Assembly (NCBI GenBank): GCA_964523405.1
Contig: CAZGAQ010000015.1
Location: 35,249-99,248 of the forward strand
Length of the DNA: 64,000 bases
Reading direction: 5' to 3'
Source of the DNA: CAZGAQ01 sp964523405
GTDB taxonomy: Bacteria; Planctomycetota; Phycisphaerae; UBA1845; Fen-1342
The position numbers and the translations under genes were made by a program. This document shows positions 1 to 7,861 of this stretch, one piece after another (the stretch's first letter is position 1; the number at the start of each line of letters is the position of its first letter). The notes below the pieces were generated by a model. That model worked only from the letters and a program-made list of their open reading frames with translations. It ran no database searches and had not been told where the DNA came from.

Positions 1-714
1 GGCTGGCCCAGCGCTGTCGGCGTCGTGCCGTACCTGCGGCTGCGCGCGACGGTCACCGGCGAGCCGGACCCGCGCACCGGCTACCTGTGCAATATCGCCA
101 TCCTTGACGATCTGCTCCGTCGGCACGCGATCCCGTTCTCGGCGGACGCTCTCCGCGAGCACGGCTGGCGCATGCCGGCCGAACACCTGCTTGAGCACAT
201 CTGGCACGCCGTGCTGCCCGCGCTGCCGCCGCACGCGCCGCTCGCGGAACTGGAGCTCGCCGTGACGCCGACGCTGCGCTACACCCTGCAACGGGAGAAC
301 CCGACCATGGTCCTGCTGACGCAGCAGTTTGAATTCGCGGCCGCGCACCGGCTGCACTGTCCGGAGCTGACAGACGCGGAAAATCGGGCGACGTTCGGCA
401 AATGCAACAACCCGCGCGGGCACGGGCACAACTACCTGCTCGAAGTCACGATCGCCGGTCGGCCGGAGGCGAGTCAAGGGGCCGTGCTGCCGCTGCCGCA
501 GTTTGAGCAGATCGTGCAGGAGCGGGTGATTGCGCGGCTGGATCACAAGCACCTCAATGACGACACCGAAGAGTTTCGTGCAGTGAACCCGAGCGTGGAG
601 AACATCGCGCGGGTGGTGTGGGGGCTGCTGGTCGGGCAGTTCGCGCCGGCCACGCTGCAGCGGGTGCGCGTGTACGAGACGGCCAAGACGTGGGCGGAGT
701 ATGACGGGCACTAG
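1..714 (+). CDS. 6-pyruvoyl-tetrahydropterin synthase / QueD-like protein, tandem form, 5' partial
   Basis: The frame is open to the left edge of the window, so the true start is probably outside; the first in-window start codon is GTG at 25. Counting from that codon, the C-terminal half (about residues 100-229) is a recognisable 6-pyruvoyl-tetrahydropterin/6-carboxytetrahydropterin synthase domain: FEFAAAHRL with His108, FGKCNNP with the nucleophile-type Cys127, and GHGHNY with His133 and His135, which together are the three zinc ligands and catalytic Cys of the family. DHKHLND (173-179) and the Glu of RVYETAKTW also fit. Residues 1-95 look like the second half of another copy of the same fold (GYLCNIAILDDLL), so the full protein is probably a duplicated-domain version. 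The reaction (pterin or queuosine precursor synthesis) cannot be decided from the sequence. The family call is firm, the substrate is not. Confidence 0.82.
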   Translation, partial: GWPSAVGVVPYLRLRATVTGEPDPRTGYLCNIAILDDLLRRHAIPFSADALREHGWRMPAEHLLEHIWHAVLPALPPHAPLAELELAVTPTLRYTLQRENPTMVLLTQQFEFAAAHRLHCPELTDAENRATFGKCNNPRGHGHNYLLEVTIAGRPEASQGAVLPLPQFEQIVQERVIARLDHKHLNDDTEEFRAVNPSVENIARVVWGLLVGQFAPATLQRVRVYETAKTWAEYDGH

Positions 715-716
715 GC

Positions 717-956
717 TGTGCCGGGCGGATCAAAAACCCCTACGCCGCGTTCACCGGGCTGCTGCTGCGCCTGTTGCTCACCACGCCCAAGGCTGCAACG
801 TGCGGATGCTTCGGCGACCTCTTCAGCGACCTGGCACCACGCCGGCTCTGGTATCAGTGCGGCTTTGACGTGATCATGCTGACGCTGCTGGTCGCCTACA
901 TCCTCCTCGTCCGCGCCGCACGAGCGCCGGCGGCGCGCGGCGGGGTGTGGACGTAG
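717..956 (+). pseudogene. Remnant of a MauE/DoxX-like membrane protein
   Basis: Immediately after the preceding stop, an open frame without a good start codon or ribosome binding site encodes a hydrophobic stretch, the motif CGCFGD, and a second membrane segment (VIMLTLLVAYILLVRA). This matches the C-terminal half of MauE/DoxX-type redox-associated membrane proteins, which carry a CGCFG motif between helices. The N-terminal two helices are absent. The only start in frame is TTG at 774, inside the helix. I read it as a 5'-truncated or frameshifted remnant rather than a working gene. The rest of the gap to 1089 shows only the GGGAGG ribosome binding site of the next gene near 1078. Confidence 0.4.
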
Positions 957-1089
957 GAGGCAGGGGTCGCGTTATCGGGCCTTGGCGCAATCTCGACCCC
1001 GGCGCCTCGCGACGCGCTGGCCCTCGACCGATCCAGCTTCTATGCTCTGAGATGTCGCTTCTGGGACCGGACCCACCGGGAGGCCCGCT

Positions 1090-2034
1090 ATGGCCGTGTC
1101 GCGTACCCGTCCAGCCTTCACGCTGATCGAGTTGCTCGTCGTCGTAGCGATCATCGCGCTGCTCGTCAGCATCCTGCTGCCGATGCTGTCCGGAGCCCGC
1201 CAGGCCGCCCAGGGCACGAAGTGCCAGGCGCAACTGCACGTGCTCGGACAGGGTTTGACAATCTACGCGAGTGAGTTTCGCGACGTGCTGCCGCCGGGGC
1301 GACTGCCGAAGGATCCCACCAGCAGTTGCGCTCCGACCGCCCAAATCGCCGGCGGACGCAAGTACCGCCCCACGTTCGTCGCGATGATGAGTGTGGCCGT
1401 CGGCGTGCCCCCATTCGCCGATCCGAAGGGCTGCAAGAACCACACCGACCGCTTCGGCGAGCCGGGTGACATGCAGAACTACTCGTATAGCATGTACTAC
1501 TGCCCCACCACCCCCGACTGGACGGACGAGCGCAACGGCAGCTACGGGTACAATTACCAGTTCCTCGGCAATTCGCGCCTGACCGCAGAGAGCATCCCCG
1601 ACTCCTATAGGAACTGGCCGGTCCCCATGGCCCAGATTCGCCGTCCAGGCCAGACCGTAGCCGCAGGAGACTGCATGGGCACGGCCGCATCCTTCCCCAG
1701 GGTGCAGCGTGAAACCTACGTGGACGACTCGCGCGACGCGTTTCGCTTCGGCAATGAAGGCTTCAACCTCGATCCGCCACGCCTCGATCCGGTGGCCGGC
1801 GAAATGGCCAGCGCACCCGAGCACCGGACGGCCATCGATCCGCGCCACCGCGGCAAGGGCAACGTGCTGTGGGTTGACGGGCACGCCGACGCGCAGACGC
1901 TCCAACAGCTCGGCTACGAAGTCGCCCCGGACGGAATCGTCCGGCTGGGTGACGCGGTGGGCTCGCCCGCCTGCAACGCGCAGTGGTCCGGCAACGGCAG
2001 CGACCTGCCGTGGACACCGCAGTTCGAGCGCTAG
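1090..2034 (+). CDS. Pilin-like protein with type II/IV prepilin N-terminus and DG-motif tail
   Basis: The N-terminus is a short basic leader followed by FTLIELLVVVAIIALLVSIL, the classic prepilin peptidase/methylation signal with Glu at position +5, then a long hydrophobic helix that doubles as membrane anchor. Near the C-terminus HRGKGNVLWVDGHA fits the H-X9-DG motif of the large planctomycete family of pilin-like proteins (DUF1559-type). The 314-residue globular part is probably exported and anchored or assembled by a type II/IV-like system. A GGGAGG ribosome binding site lies 7 bases before ATG 1090. It stands alone: an upstream remnant precedes it and a hairpin terminator follows. A paralogue with the same architecture sits at 37813-38772 on the other strand. 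The substrate or partner is unknown. Confidence 0.85.
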   Translation: MAVSRTRPAFTLIELLVVVAIIALLVSILLPMLSGARQAAQGTKCQAQLHVLGQGLTIYASEFRDVLPPGRLPKDPTSSCAPTAQIAGGRKYRPTFVAMMSVAVGVPPFADPKGCKNHTDRFGEPGDMQNYSYSMYYCPTTPDWTDERNGSYGYNYQFLGNSRLTAESIPDSYRNWPVPMAQIRRPGQTVAAGDCMGTAASFPRVQRETYVDDSRDAFRFGNEGFNLDPPRLDPVAGEMASAPEHRTAIDPRHRGKGNVLWVDGHADAQTLQQLGYEVAPDGIVRLGDAVGSPACNAQWSGNGSDLPWTPQFER

Positions 2035-2133
2035 CCATCTGCCTCAGTACCGCCCGCACACGATCGTCAGCGGCGCAAGCTCGGCAACCCGCCCGGAGTC
2101 GGCCGTGCGCTGGGGGCCCCCGACATCATAGCA

Positions 2134-2171
2134 GCGGAGGCAGCGCCCGCTCTCACGGGCTCTGCCTCCGC
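2134..2171. terminator. Two-part hairpin between convergent genes
   Basis: GCGGAGGCAG (2134-2143) pairs perfectly with CTGCCTCCGC (2162-2171), and GCCCG (2145-2149) pairs with CGGGC (2156-2160) inside it. It lies between the convergent stops at 2034 and 2201, so it can serve both strands. There is no real T-run, so either Rho-independent termination is weak or this is a stabilising 3' structure. Confidence 0.6.
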
Positions 2172-2200
2172 ATCGTTTGTCCGGATACTCCTGCTGCGTC

Positions 2201-2896
2201 TTACGCGCGCCGGCGGAGACCCGCCACGGCCGCGAGCACCAGCAGCCCGAGCGCGCCCGGTTCGGGCACGGTGAAGCGCACCGTATCCCAAGCCACGGTC
2301 TCGACCTGATCGGCGATGGCATCATGCATGACGACGCGGCCGATCGGCACGTCCGAGATCAGTCCCATGAAGAAGTTCCCATCCGTGCCGTTGTTGACGT
2401 AGTCGGTGCGCGGCATCGGAACGCTCGCGATGAGCTGGTTGGCGGCGTCGAAAAAGTCCACGCTCTCGGCAAAGCCGGGCGCCGTGAACTCGCTGTCAAT
2501 CAGCCACAGGCTGACGGCCGGCCGAGCCGGGGTGAGCGTCACCTGCAGATCCTCGTCACCCGCGACGGTGCCGGCATCGGGCCCCAGAACGCAGTGCGGC
2601 GAGCGCGACGTGAAGGTGGTGTAGTTCAGATCGCTGGCGATCCCCAGCTTGTTCTGGGGATTGTAGAACACGGCGCCCAGCCCGGCGTACTCGTTCCCGG
2701 CCAGGTAGGTGTTGTTCGGCCACTCGTCAAACCCGATGGTCGTCAACGGCCCGGCGGCCGCCAGGAAGGCGTTCTCCTGCGCCTCCTGGTAGGACACGCC
2801 GATCGTGGGATCGACGTAGACCGTATACCCCGCCTGCGCCGCGGCGGCCGCGACGCACAACACCAGAACCGCGCTTAGCCAATTCACCCTGCGCAT
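2201..2896 (-). CDS. Secreted PEP-CTERM sorting-domain protein
   Basis: A 231-residue exported protein with an N-terminal signal peptide (hydrophobic run ending AAAAAQAGY) and a C-terminal PEP-CTERM tripartite signal: VPEPGALGLLVLAAVAG followed by LRRRA. The PEP motif, the transmembrane run and the basic tail are recognised by exosortase, which cleaves and sorts the protein to the envelope or exopolysaccharide. The middle is beta-rich and resembles the carbohydrate-binding-like domain common in such proteins, without catalytic motifs that I recognise. ATG 2896 is chosen over the GTG three bases upstream because AGGAGG then sits 5 bases away. A TATAAT hexamer lies about 95 bases upstream. The second PEP-CTERM-like gene lies next on the same strand, but a terminator separates them. 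Confidence 0.85.
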   Translation of the reverse strand: MRRVNWLSAVLVLCVAAAAAQAGYTVYVDPTIGVSYQEAQENAFLAAAGPLTTIGFDEWPNNTYLAGNEYAGLGAVFYNPQNKLGIASDLNYTTFTSRSPHCVLGPDAGTVAGDEDLQVTLTPARPAVSLWLIDSEFTAPGFAESVDFFDAANQLIASVPMPRTDYVNNGTDGNFFMGLISDVPIGRVVMHDAIADQVETVAWDTVRFTVPEPGALGLLVLAAVAGLRRRA

Positions 2897-2989
2897 CACA
2901 TCCTCCTTCCGTTGGGACTGTCATCTCGGGCATGTGCCGAACGAGCCCCATGCGCACGGCACACTAAAGAAGGGGCCCCATGTGCTTCT

Positions 2990-2995
2990 ATTATA
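2990..2995 (-). promoter_or_regulatory. Candidate -10 element of the PEP-CTERM gene
   Basis: Reading on the minus strand, a perfect TATAAT occurs at 2995-2990, about 95 bases upstream of the start at 2896, in an otherwise GC-rich context. No convincing -35 hexamer is seen at 16-18 bases, so the call rests on the -10 alone. Confidence 0.45.
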
Positions 2996-3086
2996 GCCCC
3001 ATAACCCGATCGCACCAGGGAAAAGCGGCCGAAATAGGGCTTACTCAGGGAAAACCAGTAGTTACCTTCGCGAAACGCGCGCAGAC

Positions 3087-3120
3087 AAAAAGGTCCCTCG
3101 GCGCTTGCGCCGCCGGGACC
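3087..3120 (-). terminator. Rho-independent terminator of the 3229-3891 gene
   Basis: On the minus strand GGTCCC (3120-3115) and an inner GC-rich stem around 3099-3112 form a hairpin closed by GGGACC (3097-3092), directly followed by TTTTT (3091-3087). This is a textbook intrinsic terminator about 110 bases after the stop at 3229, and it insulates the two PEP-CTERM genes. Confidence 0.8.
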
Positions 3121-3228
3121 TCACAGCTTGATGATGCCCCAACTACTCCCAGCCGCCACCGGCCGGTCCGCCATACAACACCTCGTCGCGGACCGGCGCT
3201 TCAGCCTCCAGAGATGCAGCCGGTACTG

Positions 3229-3891
3229 CTAGCGCCGCCGCCAGAGCAGGAAGAGCGCCACCGGAATCGCGTAGAGCGAGTGCGGCTCGGGCAGGATCGA
3301 TGCCTGCGCCAGCGTGTTCTTCGCGCTCCAGCTCGTATCGAACCAGCCGTTGGTGACCAGCGCCGTCAGCGCGCCCGTCAACGCCTGCGGATCAAACTGC
3401 GAGTAGTCCAGACTGAACGAGCCCCCGTTCGGGCCGTTGAACATGCCGTCCCCGCTGAGCGACACAAGGGTCACGTGGCTGATCTGCGCTCCGAGAATCG
3501 CAAACGGGGCGCTGCGCACCCATGCTCCGCCGAGGTTCCCCTGAATCATGTCGCCGTTCGCGTCCGTAATCACGAACTGCCCGGCGGCGTTCGCGGTCGT
3601 CGCCGTGACACCGGTGATCTGGAGTTCGAGATCGAAGTTGGCCACCGCACCCGTGAAGTCGTGCTCGAACAGCGCAACCTGGCTGCTCGGTATGAGGCGC
3701 GTGACGTCGCCATCCGTGATCACATCCGCCATGGCCATGTAGATGCCGGTGTTCGCGTCGTAGCTGCCGGCCAGATCCGTAAACCCAAATGTCGTAATCG
3801 GGATAGAGTCGGCCACGGCGGGCAGCGCCAGTACCCCCACGGCAATCACGACTAGGCCGCCTACCCGACGCGAAAAGCTGGTCATGCGCAT
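3229..3891 (-). CDS. Secreted PEP-CTERM-like protein
   Basis: A 220-residue exported protein. ATG 3891 is chosen because GAGGGA lies just upstream and the following MRMTSFSRRVGGLVVIAVG is a clean signal peptide ending near LPAVADS; longer in-frame extensions are hydrophilic and unlike coding sequence. The C-terminus reads PEPHSLYAIPVALFLLWRRR, that is PEP motif, short hydrophobic helix and arginine cluster, so exosortase-dependent sorting is likely, though the PEP helix is a bit shorter than usual. The body is rich in Asp, Gly and Thr and resembles beta-sandwich surface proteins. No catalytic motif is visible. Confidence 0.78.
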   Translation of the reverse strand: MRMTSFSRRVGGLVVIAVGVLALPAVADSIPITTFGFTDLAGSYDANTGIYMAMADVITDGDVTRLIPSSQVALFEHDFTGAVANFDLELQITGVTATTANAAGQFVITDANGDMIQGNLGGAWVRSAPFAILGAQISHVTLVSLSGDGMFNGPNGGSFSLDYSQFDPQALTGALTALVTNGWFDTSWSAKNTLAQASILPEPHSLYAIPVALFLLWRRR

Positions 3892-4055
3892 CGTTCCCTC
3901 ACTCCGACGCTTGGCGTCATCTCGCTCGAATGCGGCGGCTCCGTCCAGGGACACCGCCGTCTACCCGGTTTTAGGACCCCCTTTTGCGGAAAGTCCAGCC
4001 GCTGACGAGGGGAACGCCGGTCGCGCGACGATCGCTCCCAGGCCCCAATTAGGAC

Positions 4056-4874
4056 CTAGCCGCGGCGAAGGTGACGCACCAGGGCGGCTGCCCCCACCAC
4101 CAGCGAGGACAGCACGACGATCGTGGCCCCGGTGGGCAGATCCACGAGTGCCGCCAGCAGAAAACCAACCAGGCTGGTCAGGCCCCCCAGCACCACCGCA
4201 ATCGCGAGGGTGCGATCATGGCCCCGGGCCAGTTGAAAGGCCGCCACAGCCGGATTCGTGATCAGGCTATAGATCATCAATCCGCCGACGGTCTGGAAAT
4301 TCACCGTCAGCACGACGCTCGCGAGAATCAGAAAGCCGGTCCAAATCAGGCCGACCGGTATCCCCGCCGCGGTCGCGTGCAGACGCGAAAACAGAATCGC
4401 CCGCATTTCCTTGCGAAAGGCCAGGACGAACAGCCCCAGCGCCGCCGTCGTGCCCGCCATGATGAACACGTCGCGCCAACGGCAGAAGCTCAGGCTCCCC
4501 CACAGCAGATTGCGCACCTCGTTATCGGACCGACCGTACACGCCAAACAGGCCAATCCCCAGAAACGCCAGGCCAAGCGAGAGCGAGAAGAGCACCCCGA
4601 TCAGGATGTTGGCGTCCAGCCGCAGGCCGCGGTATTCCAGCAGCCCCAGCAGCAGCGCCATTCCTACCGCCGCCAGGAGCGCCGGCAGCATCATCGCCGC
4701 TCCGCTCAGCCCGAAGAATACGCCAAACACCGCCCCCGCCAGCGCCGCATGCGCCACGCACACCGCCAGAAACGGGATGCGCATCCCGACGATGTACACA
4801 CCCAATCCCGCGGACGAAGCGCCGGAGAGGATCCCCGCGCACATCACCGGCAGCCAGAAATAGAGGTCGATCAT
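4056..4874 (-). CDS. znuB: Zinc/manganese-type ABC transporter permease
   Basis: A 272-residue polytopic inner-membrane protein of the ABC-3 (ZnuB/MntB) family, with about eight hydrophobic helices. The start is ATG 4874, which overlaps the stop of the ATPase gene by four bases (ATGA), and MIDLYFWLPVMCAGILSG is a typical N-terminus for the family. The long extension in frame upstream of it belongs to the overlapped ATPase gene. It moves the metal ion delivered by the binding protein encoded third in the cluster, powered by the ATPase. Zinc is the most common substrate of this subgroup, but manganese or iron cannot be excluded. Confidence 0.9.
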   Translation of the reverse strand: MIDLYFWLPVMCAGILSGASSAGLGVYIVGMRIPFLAVCVAHAALAGAVFGVFFGLSGAAMMLPALLAAVGMALLLGLLEYRGLRLDANILIGVLFSLSLGLAFLGIGLFGVYGRSDNEVRNLLWGSLSFCRWRDVFIMAGTTAALGLFVLAFRKEMRAILFSRLHATAAGIPVGLIWTGFLILASVVLTVNFQTVGGLMIYSLITNPAVAAFQLARGHDRTLAIAVVLGGLTSLVGFLLAALVDLPTGATIVVLSSLVVGAAALVRHLRRG

Positions 4875-5677
4875 GGCCGCGCCTCCCCGCTGCCGGTCGG
4901 CACGACCGCGTGTCGACCCGCCGCATGCACGACGCGCAGACCCGGGCCATACAGCGACAGCAGGCGCTGCGGCGTGAGCACCTCCTCCGGAGTGCCGTCC
5001 GCAACGACACTGCCGTGTTGCAGCAGGATCAGCCGCCGGCAACACGCGGGCAGGACTTCCAGTTCGTGGCACACGAGGATCACCGTGGGGCGCTCCGCGG
5101 CACACAGTCGATCCAGCGTGGTCACAATCTGCTCGCGCCAGCCGAGATCGAGATAGGCGGTGGGTTCGTCCAGCACGAGCATGCGCGGCTGTTGCACCAT
5201 CGCCCGCGCCAGCAGCACCTTGCGCTGTTCCCCACCCGAGAGGTGCACGAACAGCTCAGCGCGTAGTGTTTCCAGCCCCAGACGCGCAATCCAGGCGTCC
5301 ACCTGCGCCCAGTCCGCCCGCCCCAACGGATGCAGCAGGCCGGCCAGACCGGTGCGCCCGATCGCGACGACCTCGCGCACGGTCAGCGGCATCTGCCCGT
5401 GGTCGACCTGCTCTTGCGGCACGTAGCCGACCTGCCGCCGCAGCCGTGTCAGCGCGAGCGCGCCCAGCGATGTGACCGGTTGTCCGAGCAGCGTCACCCG
5501 CCCCGCCGCCGCGCGGCGCAGCCCCAGGCACGTCCGCAGCAGCATGGTCTTCCCCGCCCCATTCGGTCCCACGATCGCGACGACTTCGCCCGGTGCCACC
5601 GAGAGCCCCCCCACCGCCAGTAGCGTCCGCCGGCCCGCGTCCACGCGCAGCGCTTCAACAACGAGATCGGGCGTCAT
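4871..5677 (-). CDS. znuC: Metal ABC transporter ATP-binding protein
   Basis: A 268-residue ABC ATPase. It shows Walker A GPNGAGKT (about residues 38-45), the Q-loop at VGYVPQEQ, the signature LSGGEQRK, Walker B MLVLDEPT and the switch His in VCHELE. It is translationally coupled on both sides: its ATG overlaps the stop of the binding-protein gene and its stop overlaps the start of the permease gene, the order A-C-B of zinc uptake operons. The C-terminal ~40 residues (GPGLRVVHAAGRH) match the extra tail often present in ZnuC. It is cytoplasmic and acts as a dimer on the permease. Confidence 0.92.
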   Translation of the reverse strand: MTPDLVVEALRVDAGRRTLLAVGGLSVAPGEVVAIVGPNGAGKTMLLRTCLGLRRAAAGRVTLLGQPVTSLGALALTRLRRQVGYVPQEQVDHGQMPLTVREVVAIGRTGLAGLLHPLGRADWAQVDAWIARLGLETLRAELFVHLSGGEQRKVLLARAMVQQPRMLVLDEPTAYLDLGWREQIVTTLDRLCAAERPTVILVCHELEVLPACCRRLILLQHGSVVADGTPEEVLTPQRLLSLYGPGLRVVHAAGRHAVVPTGSGEARP

Positions 5678-6507
5678 GGCGCGACCACGTCGAGCAGCCG
5701 CTGCACGTTCTGCCGGTACAACTCGTCGAAACTGCCGCGGTGGTGCTCCGTGTCGGGAAAGTTGTCAAAGACGACGACCGGAACGCCGAGGCGCTCGCCC
5801 AGCGCGTCGGCCAGACGTCGGCCTTCGGGCGCATTCGCGATGATGGCACGCGCGGCGGTCGCGTCGGCGATGGCGCGGCTGAGGTCGCCAACCGAGGCGA
5901 GATCGGCGCCGGCGAACGTGGCCAGCACCTTCAGGTCGAGGAACCGCGCGAACGCTTCCTGATGCACGCCAACCAGCACCGGAAGTTGCTGCAGATTCTT
6001 GTCCGCCAGCGCGCGGTGCGCCCACTCCGTCAGCAGACCCATGCGCTGGGCTACCGCCGCCATCCGCTCATCTGCGTGGGCTTGTGTCACCAGCCCGGCC
6101 GCTACGGCCGCCTCGGCGACCTGCTGGCAGGTCGCGATGTACGCGTGCGGCTCGCACAGCCCGTCATCGACCCGGAGTTCGACGACGCGGAGGCCGTCGC
6201 GCGCCAGCGGCGCGAGCTTTTCATCCAGCGCCCGCTGGAAGTCGAACCGCAGCAGCAGCCGGCAATGGCGCAATTGTTCAACCTGACTGGGACGAATGTC
6301 GAAGTGCCCCGGGCAGCTTCCGGGTTCCGCCAGGGCCAGGGCCGGTGGCGTGCCGCCAAGCACGTCGGCGACGGCGGACCCGAAGTAGCTGTTCGAGACC
6401 GCGACGACCGGCGCCGGGGCCGCGGGCGCGGAACGTTCGCACCCGCCGAGCAGCGGGAGCAAAGCGGCCAAGCCGGCCGCGACGAGCGCTCGGATTGCCA
6501 GTCGCAT
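5674..6507 (-). CDS. znuA: Metal ABC transporter substrate-binding lipoprotein
   Basis: A 277-residue protein with a lipoprotein signal peptide: MRLAIRALVAAGLAALL followed by LLGGC, so Cys22 is the predicted lipidated residue. The body is of the cluster A-I metal-binding family (ZnuA/TroA): GHFDIRPSQVEQL near residue 75, CEPHAY, VGVHQEAF and a C-terminal DNFPD are at the places of the metal-ligand His/Asp/Glu residues. There is no His-rich loop of the kind many ZnuA proteins have. ATG 6507 is used because extensions upstream lack a signal peptide. The 140 bases to the divergent methyltransferase must hold the promoter; I could not see a convincing Zur-type palindrome. Confidence 0.85.
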   Translation of the reverse strand: MRLAIRALVAAGLAALLPLLGGCERSAPAAPAPVVAVSNSYFGSAVADVLGGTPPALALAEPGSCPGHFDIRPSQVEQLRHCRLLLRFDFQRALDEKLAPLARDGLRVVELRVDDGLCEPHAYIATCQQVAEAAVAAGLVTQAHADERMAAVAQRMGLLTEWAHRALADKNLQQLPVLVGVHQEAFARFLDLKVLATFAGADLASVGDLSRAIADATAARAIIANAPEGRRLADALGERLGVPVVVFDNFPDTEHHRGSFDELYRQNVQRLLDVVAP

Positions 6508-6647
6508 GAGAATCTCTGGCAGGCGGCAGGTCCCGATCCGCTTGACGGCGGCGGGCCGACACACGATCCTGTGATTCGTAATACTCGCTGACCGCGCTGA
6601 ACGCAAGGCATGCGGCGTGGCGGTACCCATCGTAGGAGGAGGTGTGC

Positions 6648-7250
6648 GTGTCGGCGCCTGATCCACGTCTGGCTTTCTTCGAGCGTCATGCGCCGAAGTG
6701 GGACACGTACGGTCCGCCGCCCACGGCGATTCTGGCGCGGCTGGACGGGCTGCGGGACGATCTCCAACTCGCAACAGGGCAGACGGTGCTGGAAGTCGGC
6801 GGCGGCACGGGGCAGGTCACGGCCTGGCTGGTAACGGCCGTGACGCCGGGGCGCGTGGTCTCGGTTGATTTCTCCGCGGCCATGATCACGCAGGCGCGCG
6901 CCCGCGTGCCGCAGGCCGAGTTCCGCTGCGCCGACGTCTGCGCGGACGATCTGGGCACCGCGTGCTACGACATCGTGTGGTGCATGCACGCTTTCCCACA
7001 CTTCCGCGACCAGGCGGCCGCCTTACGGAGCTTTGCGCGCTGCCTGCGTCCCGGTGGGCGGTTGCTCGTCCTGCATCTCATCAGTTGGCAGGCCGTCAAT
7101 GCCATGCACGCCCGCGTGGGGCATGAGGTCGCCGGCGATTGCCTGCCGGAACCGGCGCGCTGGCAACAGCTCTTGGCCGCCGCAAAATTCGCCCCGCCTC
7201 AGATCATCGCCCGCGACGACCTGTTCCTGCTGACGGCGCGGCGCGACTGA
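6648..7250 (+). CDS. Class I SAM-dependent methyltransferase
   Basis: A 200-residue small-molecule methyltransferase. The SAM-binding motif I reads VLEVGGGTGQVT (about residues 47-58), motif II VSVDFSAAM, then the Asp-rich loop CADVC and the post-motif LRPGGRLLVLH, all of the Ubie/Methyltransf_11 type. The start is taken as GTG 6648 because GGAGGAGG ends five bases before it. The gene is divergent from znuA and probably monocistronic. The substrate is not predictable. Confidence 0.82.
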   Translation: MSAPDPRLAFFERHAPKWDTYGPPPTAILARLDGLRDDLQLATGQTVLEVGGGTGQVTAWLVTAVTPGRVVSVDFSAAMITQARARVPQAEFRCADVCADDLGTACYDIVWCMHAFPHFRDQAAALRSFARCLRPGGRLLVLHLISWQAVNAMHARVGHEVAGDCLPEPARWQQLLAAAKFAPPQIIARDDLFLLTARRD

Positions 7251-7393
7251 CGTGGCCGCGCAGCGCATCGGCCCGCCGCGCACACCCCGCCGTATTGACG
7301 CCACGCACGCCCCCGGCCCTAATACCGGTCGGCAGCCCCCGGTGGCAGCGGTCTGACACCGGCTGGAGTCGCCCGTACGGCGAGCGAGTGCCC

Positions 7394-7858
7394 ATGACTG
7401 ACGCGCGCAGCGCCAAGCGAATTCGGTTCATCGTGATTCTCGCCCTGGTCCTGGTCGCCGGGATCGTGACCTGGCGCGTGGCCCGGCCGAAACCGGGCAA
7501 CATCCGCCAGCTCAACGACGCCACGATTACCAGGATCGACGCCGGCGCCGGGGCCGCTGAGATCGAGTTTGTGCATCCCAAGACGGGGCAGACAATGCGG
7601 CTGAGCGCGACCGTGGGACCCAACTGCAGCATCACCTTGGACGGCAAGCCGGCCACGATCCGGGACCTGCGCGTCGGCGACAAGATCGACGTGCGCGGGG
7701 TGGTGAAAAAGGACTTCTTCGGGGCGTCCGTTGAGCCCCAGCAGGTCACGGTTCGGCGCGGCAACACCGCGACGCCGGCCGCAGCCACTGCGAGCCAGCC
7801 CGCTGCAACGGCACCGGCGCGCTCCCCCGCGACGGCCCCCGCTGCCGACCAGCCGTAA
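7394..7858 (+). CDS. Hypothetical single-pass membrane protein with small OB-like domain
   Basis: A 154-residue protein that I do not recognise by name. Residues 9-27 (IRFIVILALVLVAGIVTW) are a membrane anchor, followed by about 85 residues of beta-rich sequence (ATITRIDAG, IDVRGVV) that resembles small OB-fold/DUF5666-like domains, and a C-terminal low-complexity Ala/Thr/Pro tail of about 35 residues. It ends three bases before the GT39 gene, so the two probably form an operon. ATG 7394 was chosen; longer in-frame starts lie inside the preceding methyltransferase gene. Confidence 0.6.
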   Translation: MTDARSAKRIRFIVILALVLVAGIVTWRVARPKPGNIRQLNDATITRIDAGAGAAEIEFVHPKTGQTMRLSATVGPNCSITLDGKPATIRDLRVGDKIDVRGVVKKDFFGASVEPQQVTVRRGNTATPAAATASQPAATAPARSPATAPAADQP

Positions 7859-7861
7859 GAC

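Noticed and set aside
6508..6647. A Zur-type operator between znuA and the methyltransferase
   Set aside because: I looked for a palindrome near the divergent starts; none with convincing arms was found.
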